From Zygnema cylindricum (taxonomy: Eukaryota; Streptophyta; Zygnematophyceae; Zygnematales; Zygnemataceae), in assembly GCA_037447655.1 (NCBI GenBank), contig JBBHKE010000135.1:95332-159331 (forward strand): DNA of 64,000 nt. Direction: 5' to 3'. How positions within the stretch are numbered: the stretch's first letter is position 1; every line of letters begins with the position of its first letter. Under the pieces are notes generated by a model. That model did not search any database and was not told the origin of the DNA. It saw only the letters and a program-made list of their open reading frames with translations. A program made the translations under genes and the position numbers. This document shows, piece after piece, positions 20,895-31,619 of the stretch.

Positions 20895-21267
20895 TCACAC
20901 TGACAACACGCGACCGGAATAGTCGCATTTAAAGGGTATAAGCCACGGCTCGCCTATACCCAATGAAGAACATTCGATCTCGGGAAAGTTCTCCTTCATC
21001 TCGACGGCCGCCTTCATCGCCTCCAGAGCCGCCTCTGCAGCACAAGTACGGACAGTACGGAAAAACGCGTCAGAAGAGCCAATTGGAGCCACCTTTAGCA
21101 CGTGTGAAGTTATGTACTGCACAATCAAAATGAGGGGAAATGAGAGTAGAAGGAGAGAATAACTTACTGTCTCGCCTCGCCATGGGGCCAGTGTAGGGTA
21201 AACACATTACAAGTGCCACGTGGAAGGCTAAAATCAACAATGTCATGACGATCTTCATGGCAACCAT
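20895..21267 (-). CDS. Candidate small secreted protein, unproven
   Basis: On the minus strand an ATG at 21267 opens MVAMKIVMTLLILAFHVALV, a good N-terminal hydrophobic segment. About 90 bases on, a consensus donor (ACA|GTAAGT) and, 51 bases later, an acceptor (TTTTGATTGTGCAG) occur. A second open frame (21128-20895) downstream reads AAEAALEAMKAAVEMKENF and ends with a stop after SGRVLSV. The frames do not join in phase through those sites, and 51 bases is short for a plant intron. No family was recognised. It is one of few stretches here with balanced base composition, so a decayed or real small gene is possible. Confidence 0.22.
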
Positions 21268-21439
21268 GGCCACAAACGCGCCACGTCACTCGGATGAAAA
21301 AAAATGGGGAAAGAACGCCACGTGGCAGTTTTCGGAAATTCAGATCGATTAAAAGACTGTTAATATCTGTACATGCTATTTATTTGCCCAAAAGGTTTGT
21401 TTTTCCAAAGATACAAGGTACACCGTGAATCGCTATTAG

Positions 21440-22289
21440 TAGTGTTGGGTAACGGGTAAATTCATATCGCGATAATCTCGATACTCGATATATCGAATAT
21501 CGATCGAGCAAGATCCTCGATATACCGTACCGAGACCAACATAATTCATCGCGATATATATCGCGATATATAGTATTTTTTAATTTTTTTTTTTTTTTTT
21601 TTTTATATAATATGTTTTTTTAGCGAAAAAGTCAAATTGTCTAATACGCCACGTACGCCGTGATTTTCGTTCCGTGACTTCAATGTAGACGCCGCAAAAT
21701 CTAACCGACAGAAAAGTACTAATTTTGAATTGTAACGATTAATTATTTGGGGTATGGCTACACGAGGAGGTCTCTGTAATAGTACGGACAGCAGAATTTA
21801 TGAATTACAGAGGCCTCGGGTACATCGCGTATCTTTTGTCAAACTGTTTTACATACGTGTTCTGATATGAGTGGTTCCACGTAACCTGACTACTAAATTT
21901 CAAAAATCATCGAATATCTGGAAACCGACCTTTTTCGTCTGTAAAATCGTACCTGTGTATGTTGTACGTGTACTTCACAAGTGTACCGCGTCAATGTACC
22001 TCGGAGATCTCCTTCACTCTGCTGACTTTCAGGAAAAAACCGTATTTCTTTCCAGCAAAGATGTTACAGTCACTTTGGCCGAAGTCACGAGACTTTGAAA
22101 ACCTGTGGGATTTTTTTTTTATTTTTTTTTTTAGCTTCGATATATTGACAATACGATATATCGGCGATATATTGGCGATTTATCGCGATAATTTGAAATT
22201 CGATATATCGAAGCGATATATCGATTATCGGGTACCTGAAATTCGATATATATTGAATATCGGCAAACGGTCCTCGATACCCAACACTA
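21440..22289. mobile_element. hAT-like short non-autonomous element, copy 1
   Basis: Terminal inverted repeats TAGTGTTGGGTA and TACCCAACACTA bound 850 bases. Both ends are packed with CGATATATCG-type words. The interior contains shared blocks with 29611-30438 (for example GACGCCGCAAAAT, AGTACGGACA, TGTACCGCGTCAATGTACCT, CTGACTTTCAGGAAAAAACC). No transposase was seen. Copy 2 has a perfect 8 bp target-site duplication, which places the family in hAT. Copy 1 instead has 19 bp direct repeats (CACCGTRAATCGCTATTAG) hard against both ends. Confidence 0.8.
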
Positions 22290-22737
22290 CACCGTAAATC
22301 GCTATTAGCGTGTTGGTCGCTAATTGAGGTACCCTGTTTTTTTGGGCAAATTCTCAAATAGAATTAGACATTCTAAATGTTCCTACACGTTATTTGAGGT
22401 GTTCCATAAAATAGGATTCATGACTCTAATATAGTGCCAACGTAAATAGTGTGGTGTACGGGCTGTCAGAGACGTACTTTTTTGCACTTTTTCAAGTAGA
22501 AAAGTACAGAAAAGATATTCACGCTGTCAAGGAGTCGCGCTAAAATGTAATTGCGTAAATATTTTCCGGCATTCGCAGATGTCAAAAAAAACGCGACGGC
22601 GTACGATTTGAACAATTTCGTACATCCACATATTTTAGTGTGGATATATTCTTCACCGAAAACTTTTACAAAGCAGTTTACAAATTAGAGTATACGAAAA
22701 ATTAGAAAAAAAAAAATTTCCAAAAAAAACGACATTC
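22290..22737. mobile_element. Mariner/Stowaway-like MITE, 3'-truncated
   Basis: It starts TA then CACCGTAAATCGCTATTAG and is nearly identical by eye to the first ~446 bases of the complete MITE at 26019; only two differences were noticed. Homology stops after ACGACATTC, where a CTCTCTCT run begins, so the last ~75 bases and the right terminal repeat are missing. Confidence 0.85.
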
Positions 22738-23430
22738 TCTCTCTCTCTCGTCACATTTATCAAATTTGCTTCCGAGTTTCATCTATTTGAATCGCCCCAT
22801 TTGGATGTTTGTTTTTGCTAGCGTTTTTTCTCTTTTATTTCCATCTTGTTAAAACGTTTGGTTTTGTACATGTGTTTAAAGTCTATAGGGGTTTTTGTTG
22901 GCACGCTTTGTCGTTTGTGAGGTAGTGATTTTTAATTCTTAGTGTTGAGTAACAAAGAATTTAAAAAAGAGATAAAGAGTTTTATTGAGGGGTGAAAAAT
23001 AAATCGGTTTAACATGTGTTATGTTCACTGCGAAATTAATTCTAAATTATGTTGAGCTTCGTTATATAAATGTTTAGTTTTTCCGCGTGCTTTATTGTTT
23101 TTAGTTTACCGTTCATGTTAGTTATATTTCTCTTTTGGTTTGGTTGTTCTGCGTGCGTTATACTTTGTTTCCTAGAATAGTTAGTTTTTGGTTTCGTTGT
23201 TTTGTGTGCATAATACTTTGTTTCCTACAATGGTTAATTTTTGTGTGGTACGGCGTACTTTATGATGTTTTGTGCATAACTTAATTAGATTGGCTAGTAC
23301 GTAGTACTGTTGTACTTGTTTGCTTATTTATTCATGTTTGTTCATCTATCTTGTATTTTTTGCTTTCGTGTCACACACACCTACGCGCGCTAATACAAAT
23401 ATTCCCTCCCGTAAAAAACCGGAATTCGTC
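22738..23430. other. Unassigned sequence with 53 bp tandem duplication
   Basis: No gene was recognised. Two adjacent 53-base units (23137-23189 and 23190-23242) share ATACTTTGTTTCCTA. The left edge has a (CT)n run. The right part adjoins the truncated gag start of the minus-strand copia LTR. Confidence 0.6.
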
Positions 23431-24286
23431 AAGGCGGGCTCGTAACTTGTTGTTCTGAGACAACTGTTGGTTCGGAAGACGATGAGGATGCAGGTGTAGT
23501 CATCTAAACATGAAAACAAGCAAGAAGCTTTCACAAAAACTAGTCTGAAAAACAACAACTTCAACAGTTAATAAAACATAATCCAAAGACTCGAAAGCTC
23601 TGCAAATCTACTACAATATAGATAATAACATGAGGAATACACACACAAAATTACTAGTAATTTTGCTAACGTATAAGTGAGATATTCACAGATGAATTTA
23701 CCAAAAATAACATGCACAATTTTTGATAAAAATTGTTTGTAACTCCAAAAATGACTAAGTCCTACTCATATACACTGAAGCTTCACAACTAATGTACGCA
23801 GGTATACCTACCGGACATCTAACAACCTGAAACACCTCATACTGTGCGTATACCCGAAATGACAAGGTATGTGAAACGAAGGAATCCTACACTAATCAAC
23901 TAATCAAATAAAGACAAAGACGAACTCAAACGAATATTTACAACTATGTAGGATTCGTATTCCACGTCAGATCATCTTGTACATGATCCACTTTGACCAA
24001 CATTTGTCGGCGGTTTGATTCTTCTGCATATCTCATTAATGTCCGTAGGTGAACCACCACGTGTTATTTCGGTCCTCAGGTGTATCCGTACACCTACAGA
24101 CGGATATTCTAATATACACTTTACGCGTGTCACGAGAGTGTATTCAGCGGTGTACTTTTCAATGAGTCACTGTAACACCAATTATGGTTCATACTGAACC
24201 GGACTTACTGAAAACATTCTAAGTCTTGAAACTCTCTCTTTCATTGACATTACGAGGCATAGAGAGGACTAAAGCTTCCCAAAACA
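23430..24286 (-). mobile_element. Copia LTR, leader and gag start, minus strand
   Basis: It starts TGTTTTGGGAAGC at 24286 on the minus strand and aligns with 6958-7801 throughout: GTCCTCTCTATGCCTCG, TTCAAGACTTAG, the mid-LTR GTGAAGCTTCAGTGTAT, AATTACTAGTAATTTTGTG, GTAGTAGATTTGCAGAGC and the gag start at 23503 (MTTPASSSSSEPTVVSEQQ, stop after 24 codons). Unlike the other two copies, the bases before the LTR are not a polypurine tract, so this looks like a genuine 5' LTR with most of the element deleted. Confidence 0.75.
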
Positions 24287-24339
24287 ATATCTCTTACTTT
24301 TTCGAGCGAAACACCATAATATCGGTATGGAATAAATGA

Positions 24340-25600
24340 GCTTTGCAAAGTGATTCTTTTGATTACCTTTGGGCATTTTTTCATGGCAAGTCGAGTGAGA
24401 AAAGTTGAAAAAACAAAATCGGGAGGTGATGGCCGAAAGTTATTGAATCAATGAGGTCTACGTTAGAACAAGTAAGCATGACGTCATAACGTCGCAAAAC
24501 CCTAAGCATCTACAATGTCACAAACAACTAGTTGTCTACAACCGTTGTTGTTTTGTAACCTTCAAAAATTGTCTCGAGTTTTGTGTTCGTCTATAACTGT
24601 CACAAATTTTACCTACGTCTTCAACCATCACATTTATAAGTAACGATTTCGCTTTCGAACATGGGAACACTCATAAAAGTATTACGGAGAATCTTCTCTA
24701 AAAAACAAATTAATAAAGACTAGTAGTGTGTGCCCATGTAACCGAAACTTTAGAACGTTACTTTGGATTTTAGGGCAGATTTTACGATGTACTTTTCAAA
24801 GTCTTCTTATGTCAATTGTTACTTGCGCCCTCATTCCTTCAAATATGTGACAGTTGTAGACGTCTACAAAATGTGCGACAGCCTACGATTGTACTAAACG
24901 AGATGTAGACGACTACGAAACTTCCTAAAATTAGTGACGTCTACAAAAACGGCGACGGTTTGACGTCGAGTTTTTTTTGACACTGTAGATGTTTAGGGTT
25001 TTGTGACATTGCGAAGTCATGCTACCTTGTGACGTCATCACCACGTAAACTTTCCGCCATGGCTTCCCGATTTCTTTTTTTTACCTTTTATCATTCGATA
25101 TGCCATCAAACTGAGACCAAAAATATTAAAAAAAAAGGATTAAAAAATCTCTTTCATTTGATACTATTATTGCTGCTTTTAATTTAGAGATGAGAGAAAG
25201 AGGAGCGGTCGAATGAGAAAGATGGGGAGAGACGAGGACGCCGTTAACTTTTGCTTAAGGACCCATGAATGAAAGTGGAGGTTCGAGACCCCAACGAATT
25301 TTTTCCGTACTTGCTTGTCATTTTTGTACGTACATGCGCGTGACGAGCAGGGAAAAAAATAGCGTGTAGTCTCCTTCTTTCAAATTTTGTCGAAGACGTT
25401 TCACGCGTGCAATACCGGCTTTCTATTCGTCGATAGGGTGTTATTTTGGCTAAAATCAGATCGCGATTTGATTCCAGTACAAGTGTGAAGATGACTTGGC
25501 GTGACGTGGAAGTTGGTCGACATGATAATGACGCCAAATTGACGTACTGTCTAAGTTCAAAGATGACGCAAAATGTAATTTGGTTTTTGCCCATTTTTCA
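24340..25600. mobile_element. Long-TIR (Mutator-like?) non-autonomous element, copy 1
   Basis: Inverted arms of roughly 150-190 bases can be traced. Left: GAGAAAAGTTG...AAATCGGGAGG, GCATGACGTCATAACGTCGC, AAAACCCTAAGCATCTACA. Right, inverted: GATAAAAGG...AAATCGGGAAG, GCATGACTTCGCAATGTCAC, AAAACCCTAAACATCTACA (to ~25140). The middle is rich in GTAGACG/CGTCTAC words. Sequence right of the arm (to ~25600) is also shared with the copy at 45900. Long arms and lack of coding suggest a MULE-type element, but no 9 bp target duplication was found, so the class is unproven. Confidence 0.5.
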
Positions 25601-26016
25601 TACGGCGTAGATTTTATCGTTGCAAATCCCATTTTCTGTGAAAACGACGGGAAAATATCTTTTACTTGAACACATGGGCATACACCCTTAGCCACGTGGT
25701 GCCGTACCAGAAGTTAAAGTTACGTGTGAACACACCCAAATCTGCAGTACCCGGTCGTTGATGTCGCCCGAGGGACAAAGTTACCCGATTGGTGAGTCGC
25801 CCGAGGGTCTGACGGACAGACGGTTTCCGTACAGATGTGCAGACAGACGACCAAACGTCTATTATTTGTTTAGTGGAGAACCACCCAAATCCGATTGCAT
25901 AATAATTTATGTGCCTGACTTTGACTTTATAACAATAGGCCTACAATTGTCGGTGGCTACTTCTACCAAATTTAGCAATCTGCCGGACGTGATGTAATTT
26001 AGCACGACGACAGCAG
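25601..26016. other. Unassigned sequence
   Basis: No gene or repeat was recognised apart from a short local repeat (GTCGCCCGAGGG at 25763 and 25796). The frame 25758-25997 has no recognisable domain. Confidence 0.4.
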
Positions 26017-26018
26017 TA

Positions 26019-26538
26019 CACCGTGAATCGCTATTAGCGTGTTGGTCGCTAATTGAGGTACCCTGTTTTTTTGGGCAAATTCTCAAATAGAATTAGACAT
26101 TCTAAATGTTCCTACACGTTATTTGAGGTGTTCCATAAAATAGGATTCATGACTCTAATATAGTGCCAACGTAAATAGTGTGGTGTACGGGCTGTCAGAG
26201 ACGTACTTTTTTGTACTTTTTCAAGTAGAAAAGTACAGAAAAGATATTCACGCTGTCAAGGAGTCGCGCTAAAATGTAATTGCGTAAATATTTTCCGGCA
26301 TTCGCAGATGTCAAAAAAAACGCGACGGCGTACGATTTGAACAATTTCGTACATCCACATATTTTAGTGTGGATATATTCTTCACCGAAAACTTTTACAA
26401 AGCAGTTTACAAATTAGAGTATACGAAAAATTAGAAAAAAAAAAATTTCCAAAAAAAACGACATTCCCAATTAGCGTAAATAACGCTAATTGTTTCATTA
26501 CGCTATCTATTTCATTACGCTAATAGCGATTCACGGTG
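26019..26538. mobile_element. Complete mariner/Stowaway-like MITE
   Basis: The TA dinucleotide is duplicated at both sides (26017-26018 and 26539-26540). Terminal inverted repeats of at least 22 bases begin CACCGTGAATCGCTATTAG and match the right end perfectly. The interior (520 bases) has no coding capacity. TA target plus short TIRs indicates the Tc1/mariner (Stowaway-like) group. A truncated near-identical twin lies at 22290. Confidence 0.9.
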
Positions 26539-26540
26539 TA

Positions 26541-26746
26541 GCTATTAGTGTTAAGTGTTTTTTTCCTCTCTTAAAACATTTTTTTTCGTATACACGTGTC
26601 AGATTGTGGATCTGACGGTCACGATTGAAAGTTCAAATTCTCAGCTTCTTAATGGCGGCTTCAAATTGAAAATCGGACAAGTGTGTACGGAGAAAAGACG
26701 TTTTAAGTGGCGGAAAACTCATTAACCCTGATAGCGATTCACGGTG
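26541..26746. mobile_element. Second MITE end adjoining the first
   Basis: The right end GATAGCGATTCACGGTG is followed by TA at 26747-26748. Its left end starts as GCTATTAGTGTTAAG directly at the right TA of the complete MITE, so the outer TIR bases are missing. Either the first MITE inserted into this one's left TIR, or the two recombined. Confidence 0.6.
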
Positions 26747-26779
26747 TACTGCATTAGTGTCACTGCCGACTTCCTCCGT

Positions 26780-27045
26780 GACGTGTTTCATTTGTTTTTA
26801 ATTATAACGATCTTGCCGTACTTTGTAACCTTTGTCCTTTGTGTCGTCCTTTGCGACCTAACAAATACCACGTGTCATCCACTCGATTCGTTTCAAGTTT
26901 CAACAAATGACGAGTGACGTGTTTTATTTGTTTTTGATTCGAACGGTCTTGTCGTATTTTAAATCTGTCCGTTGTGTCGTCCTTTGCAACCTAACTATAC
27001 CACGTGTCATCCTCGCTAATCGCTTCAACAAACGACGAGTGACGG
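26780..27045. repeat. 136 bp imperfect tandem duplication
   Basis: Units at 26780-26915 and 26916-27045 share GACGTGTTT.ATTTGTTTTT, TTGTGTCGTCCTTTGC and TACCACGTGTCATCC. Divergence is clear, so it is older than the 447 bp and 53 bp duplications. No gene was seen. Confidence 0.7.
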
Positions 27046-27195
27046 TTGAAAAGTTTCAGTCCACAGGTTAGATTCTTTTGTTTTTTAAGGATTGTGTATT
27101 GTACAAGAATATCGGCACTGACGACGTCAGTGGTAACGTGTCACTAAAGCATTGCTTTGACATTTATGGAATAGAACCTGCCGAACTGTAGGGAA

Positions 27196-28590
27196 GGTCC
27201 TATTCATAGTTCAAAAGTAGGATTTTTTATGGTAGGCCTTTGGTAGGCGCACAAAACTTTGCACCAAATTCGCGCAACGTCGGCATACTGTATGTGTGTG
27301 CGTCGTGCACACTCCTGTACGAACGTCCGAATCTGACGTAAGATCAAAGTACAGCGCACCCCGCCGGACGGAAATTTTTAGCGAACTGACACGGCGTAGG
27401 ATGACATTCCGTGGGAAAAAAAACCAGGAAAATTCTCAAATAGCGTAGTTTATTCTATATTTTTCATTACTCTAATTAGGGCTATTTTCCAAGTACCGTA
27501 AAAAATGAAAGTACGTTGTCTCTTAAATAGAGTGGTGTACGGTCAGTATCAGATCGTACATAAATGTACCTTTTTAAGTTAAAAAGTACAATAAGTTAGT
27601 TTAAGTAACCGCAGACGCATGAGAATGTGCTTTCTAAAAATGGAAAAAAACCATGTCGTAAAAAATCCCGTTCGCACATATTTGTCTGACAGCCGTGTTT
27701 CGACTGTGTGCCAACAGGGTTGGTCCGTAATTTTTGGTAATTTTTTTGGCAATGGTCATATTATTTTTATCGTCCCATACTGCCTGGCAGGTCAATTTGA
27801 GGCTTTATTTAGTGTGGCCCTCAAAATTGCAGACGCCAATATGGACAGATTGTCCTTTCATAAGTTGTGGTATGGGCTTTTCATGTGATCTTTCTAAATC
27901 ACCTAATTTGATCAACAACCGTCCGATCTTCCCAATCTGGCGGTTTAAATAAAAAGTCCCTCAAAACTCACATAAATATTTTTTTTTGTCCGATTTTTTT
28001 TTTAAATTTAGACATGTCGTTTAATTCTCTATCGATTGATGTGCAACTCAACCTTGTTCCTATTTTATTTCATTTTGCGGCCAATACAATATGGGTCTTA
28101 AGGGCATATTGTATGTTTTGCGTACAATAGGCATATTGTATGGGCGTACGGACACCTACTTCTGAACTATGGTCCTATTCAAGAAAAGTCAAAGTCTTAG
28201 GGAATAAAAAAATAAGGGTTCGTCTCCATGTACTTCAAACTTAGCGAAAAAACTTTGTTTTTTAGCGCAGATCCGACGTACCAGGATTTCAGACGTCCCT
28301 ATGTGTAACATAGTTCAAAAGTAGGTGAAAGTATGCCCATACAATATGCGTATTGTATGCAAAACATACAATATGACCTTAAGACCCATATTGTAATAAA
28401 ACCTATTCTGACCAATTAAAACATTCGACCAAAAAAATTTATTTACACCGTCAAATTGTGACGATCGGACGGTCCCTAATCAAAGTAGTGATCTAAGAAG
28501 ATCACATGAAAAGCCCATAACACAACTTACGATAAAGGCACCGACCAAAGCCCTACCATAAAAACACCTACTTTTGAACTATGATGTGTA
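27196..28590. mobile_element. Foldback-like element with long inverted arms
   Basis: Left words CATAGTTCAAAAGTAGG (27206), TTTTATGGTAGGCCTTTGG, GTGGTATGGGCTTTTCATG (~27865), CCGTCCGATC (~27920) and ACAATATGGGTCTTAAGG (28086) reappear in inverted order to the right, ending with CTACTTTTGAACTATG at ~28587. A second, inner copy of the end motif lies at 28170 and 28313, so the centre is a hairpin with a loop of about 120 bases. Sequence 27255-27840 interrupts the left arm. The frame 27619-27888 has no recognisable domain. Confidence 0.6.
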
Positions 28591-28793
28591 ATAACTACAT
28601 AGTTACTTAAGCGTGTGACGATTGTATACGCTGACAATGCCCGTGACGGCTTTCAACGTCTACAATCTGTGATGACGCACGTAATTTTTTGTCACTGCGT
28701 GAGACGTCGCATGAGTTTTTGTGACATTGTAAACGTATCGCTTCCAGCCTGTGTCCCTTCACGGTTGAAGAAGATGCATTTTGTAGTGTTGTG

Positions 28794-29610
28794 CAGAGGT
28801 CGCAAACGGTCCACCGAAACCGTGACCTAATGTTAACCAACAACCAGCGCCGGATCCGAACGGATTCGGTTGCCAAATTTTGGGGGTCGGGCGGTTACGG
28901 TCGATTGATTCACCGAAAAAAAAAACGGTCTGTAACGGTCTGTCAACCAAAAAACAAAAAAAAAATGAAAATTTTCTACTGTCTTTATAATCCAACATTC
29001 TTGTACTTTGTACTCTTTGGTATTGTGGAACTAGGTAACATCATGATTAGCGTCGCAAATCTGACACGTTACTGTAGTAACGTTATTCATTTCGCAAATC
29101 ATAGGGAACGCGACAAAGCGTCGCAAATTTGACAAGGTAGTACACTATTCATTTCGAAAATCTTAGGGAACGTGACAAAGCGTCGCAAATCTGACACGGT
29201 GGTACACTATTGATTTCGAAAATCTTAGGCAACATTACAAAGCGTCGCAAATCTGACACGGTAGTACACTATTCATTTCACAAATCTTAGGCAACGCGAC
29301 AAAGCGTCGCAAATCTGACGCGGTAGTAACACTATTCATTTCGCAAATCTTAGGGAACGCGACAAATCGTAGTAATTGGCTTATTCGGCCATTGACATTG
29401 GTTAATTTTTTACTATTTCGGTTACGCGCAGGCACGGCTAGTCGCAAAAAATCGAGATTCGGTTAATTTTTATTTTCGTAAACGCCGGTCGGTTAACGGA
29501 TAACAATTTTGGAGCGTGACATAACTCGGTCGAGCGTCAATTACTCAGATTTTGAAAAAAAAAAAACGTTCGGTTTCGGTTATGTAATTTTTTTACTTTT
29601 GCGACCTCTG
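28794..29610. mobile_element. Nested hAT deletion derivative
   Basis: Perfect terminal inverted repeats CAGAGGTCGCAAA / TTTGCGACCTCTG bound 817 bases, with flanking octamers GTGTTGTG and GTGTTGGG (7 of 8 identical). The octamer is the start of the outer element. Its left ~260 bases match the gene-5' end of the full-size hAT at 40671, and its right ~230 bases match that element's other end (35717) and the right end at 52005. It is therefore an internally deleted derivative of the same hAT family. The middle is a 62 bp minisatellite. Confidence 0.9.
29051..29370. repeat. 62 bp minisatellite inside the nested hAT
   Basis: CGTCGCAAATCTGACAC recurs at 29051, 29119, 29181, 29243 and 29305 (spacings 68, 62, 62, 62), each followed by TATTCATTTCG and TCTTAGG. 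The full-size hAT copies have this motif only once near the same end, so it expanded in the derivative. Confidence 0.9.
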
Positions 29611-30438
29611 GTGTTGGGTATTGGATAAATTCATATCCCGATAATTTCGATATTCAATATATCGAATATCGATCGAAGAGAATCCTCGATATATCGTACC
29701 AAAACAAACATAAAATATCGCGATATATATCGCGATATATAGTATTTTTTAAATTTAATAATTTCTTTTTTTATATGATATGTTATTTTAGCGAAAAAGA
29801 CAAATTGTCTAATCCGCCACATACGACGTGATTTTTGTTCCGTGACTTAAAGGTAGACGCCGCAAAATGTAACCGACAAAAATGTACTAATTATTTAATT
29901 CATATAATTAATTATTTAGGATATCGTTACATCAGGAGGTCTTTGTAATAGTACGGACAACAAAATTTCTATTTTACAAAGGCCTCAATTGCATCCCGTA
30001 TTGTGTGTAAATAAGTTTTTACGTGTCTGTTCTCATTTTCAGTGCTCCACGTAAGGTGACGATCAAATCTCTAAAATCGTCAAAGATTTGGAAACCGACC
30101 ATTTTCGTCTGGAAATCCGTACTTGCGTATTCCGTACATGTACTTCACAAGTGTACCGCGTCAATGTACCTCTGAGATTTCCTTCACTCTGTTGACTTTC
30201 AGGAAAAAACCGTATTTATTTTCGGCAAAGATTTTACGGTGGCAGGTGACTTTGGAGACCTGTGAAAACTTTCATTTTTTTTTTATTTAATGCTTCGATA
30301 TATCCTCGATACGATATATCGGCGATATATCGTGATAACTTGAAATTCGATATATCGAAGCGATATATCGATTATTGGGTACCTGAATTTTGATATATAT
30401 ATCGAATATCGGCAAATGGTCCTCGATACCCAACACTA

Positions 30439-31213
30439 GCATTTTGCCTTTGCGTCGCTTCTCCGCTCGACATGTAATGGCATCGGAATCTTGAGACCCG
30501 TGGCGGAAAAATATCCGTACCAAGCCCAAACGGACAAAACGGAACAAACTGTGTACTTTCCTTTGTCGTACTTAAACACAAATAGACAAAACATAGCGGA
30601 TCGTGCACTCTTCGTTGTCGCTTGAATTCTTTTGAATTTTTTTCAATTAGTTTTTCACGTGGGAATACGTGTTTTTTTTTGTTTTTTTCAAAAAACCTGT
30701 GTTTTAAAACACATCTTCCTCGTGTTTAAAAGAAAAGTTTGAAGATGACGTTTTTTGGCGTGGTCGTGGGTCGAATATCACTAGACGACAACATTTAGTA
30801 CATCCTAAATTCCATGATGACTCAAAATGAACTTCTCATTTTTTCAAAAATTTTGTACGGTTGAAACTTACGCGGTACGGATCTAAGTTTTACAAGAAAA
30901 CGACAAGAAAAAACCCTTACTTAGGCACATGGAGACGCACCCTACTAATAATAAAAAGAATCAATCTACCAATCTACCGATATCTCGAATTTGGAAAGTC
31001 GATGTTTTTCAGTCCGTCGACAAATGTTGGAAATCTAAAACTGCCAAAATTGAACAAAATTGGTATTATATTCTGCATGTGTGAAATTCCGTGCATAAGA
31101 TTACCATAAATACAGAAAAAGATAGTACAATGCAGTAAAGTTCAGTACAGTATAGTACATAAGACAAAAGCTTCCGGAACTAAATAAACCGTACAATTTT
31201 TTTTGTTACGCTA
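30439..31213. other. Unassigned sequence with a tail fragment of the long-TIR family
   Basis: At about 30660-30850 the words GTTTGAAGATGACG, GTGGGTCGAATATC, ACGACAACA and ATGACTCAAAATG match the right tails at 25490-25590 and 46838-46960. The rest, including the frame 30861-31109, shows nothing recognisable. Confidence 0.45.
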
Positions 31214-31619
31214 TATGCGTGGTTCACACTTGGAAAAATGGGAAAACGATGTCATAAATTTTGGGATCCGTACGCCATATTTCATAAAATGACAAAATAC
31301 GCGGCGGTGACGGTTGGGACGGTCGGTTTCGAACGTTTTGGAGCGTAGCGTCGGAAAAAAAATGGAGTTTTAAGCGTCAAAACCTGACAGCTGCGAATAC
31401 CGAACAGCAACTGCCGTCCGCCATCGGACATCATGTTCGGAATGCACTTTTTCGTTTTTGAAGAATTACGAAACGAAGCGCACGGACGTAAACCGTACAA
31501 GATAGTTTTACCTCGCAAACTTATGAACAATCTAGACGACCAATCAGGTAAGAGAACATGTAATGTAAAAAAAAAAAAAAATACCGATGGAAAAAATAAA
31601 AATACAAACAAATAAATGT

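Larger units (their letters stand above)
28784..30438. mobile_element. hAT-like short element, copy 2, with a nested hAT
   Basis: The left end TAGTGTTG begins at 28784 and the right end CCAACACTA stops at 30438. A perfect 8 bp target-site duplication GCATTTTG flanks them (28776-28783 and 30439-30446), which is diagnostic of hAT. After only ~10 bases of the left end it is interrupted by the inner element 28794-29610 and resumes at 29611. Without the insertion it is about 830 bases, close to copy 1 (850). Its interior matches copy 1 (GACGCCGCAAAAT, TGTACCGCGTCAATGTACCT). No transposase. Confidence 0.9.

Noticed and set aside
29051-29370. CRISPR-like array
   Set aside because: Repeats are contiguous with no unique spacers, lie in a eukaryotic hAT derivative, and unit length is 62 bp.
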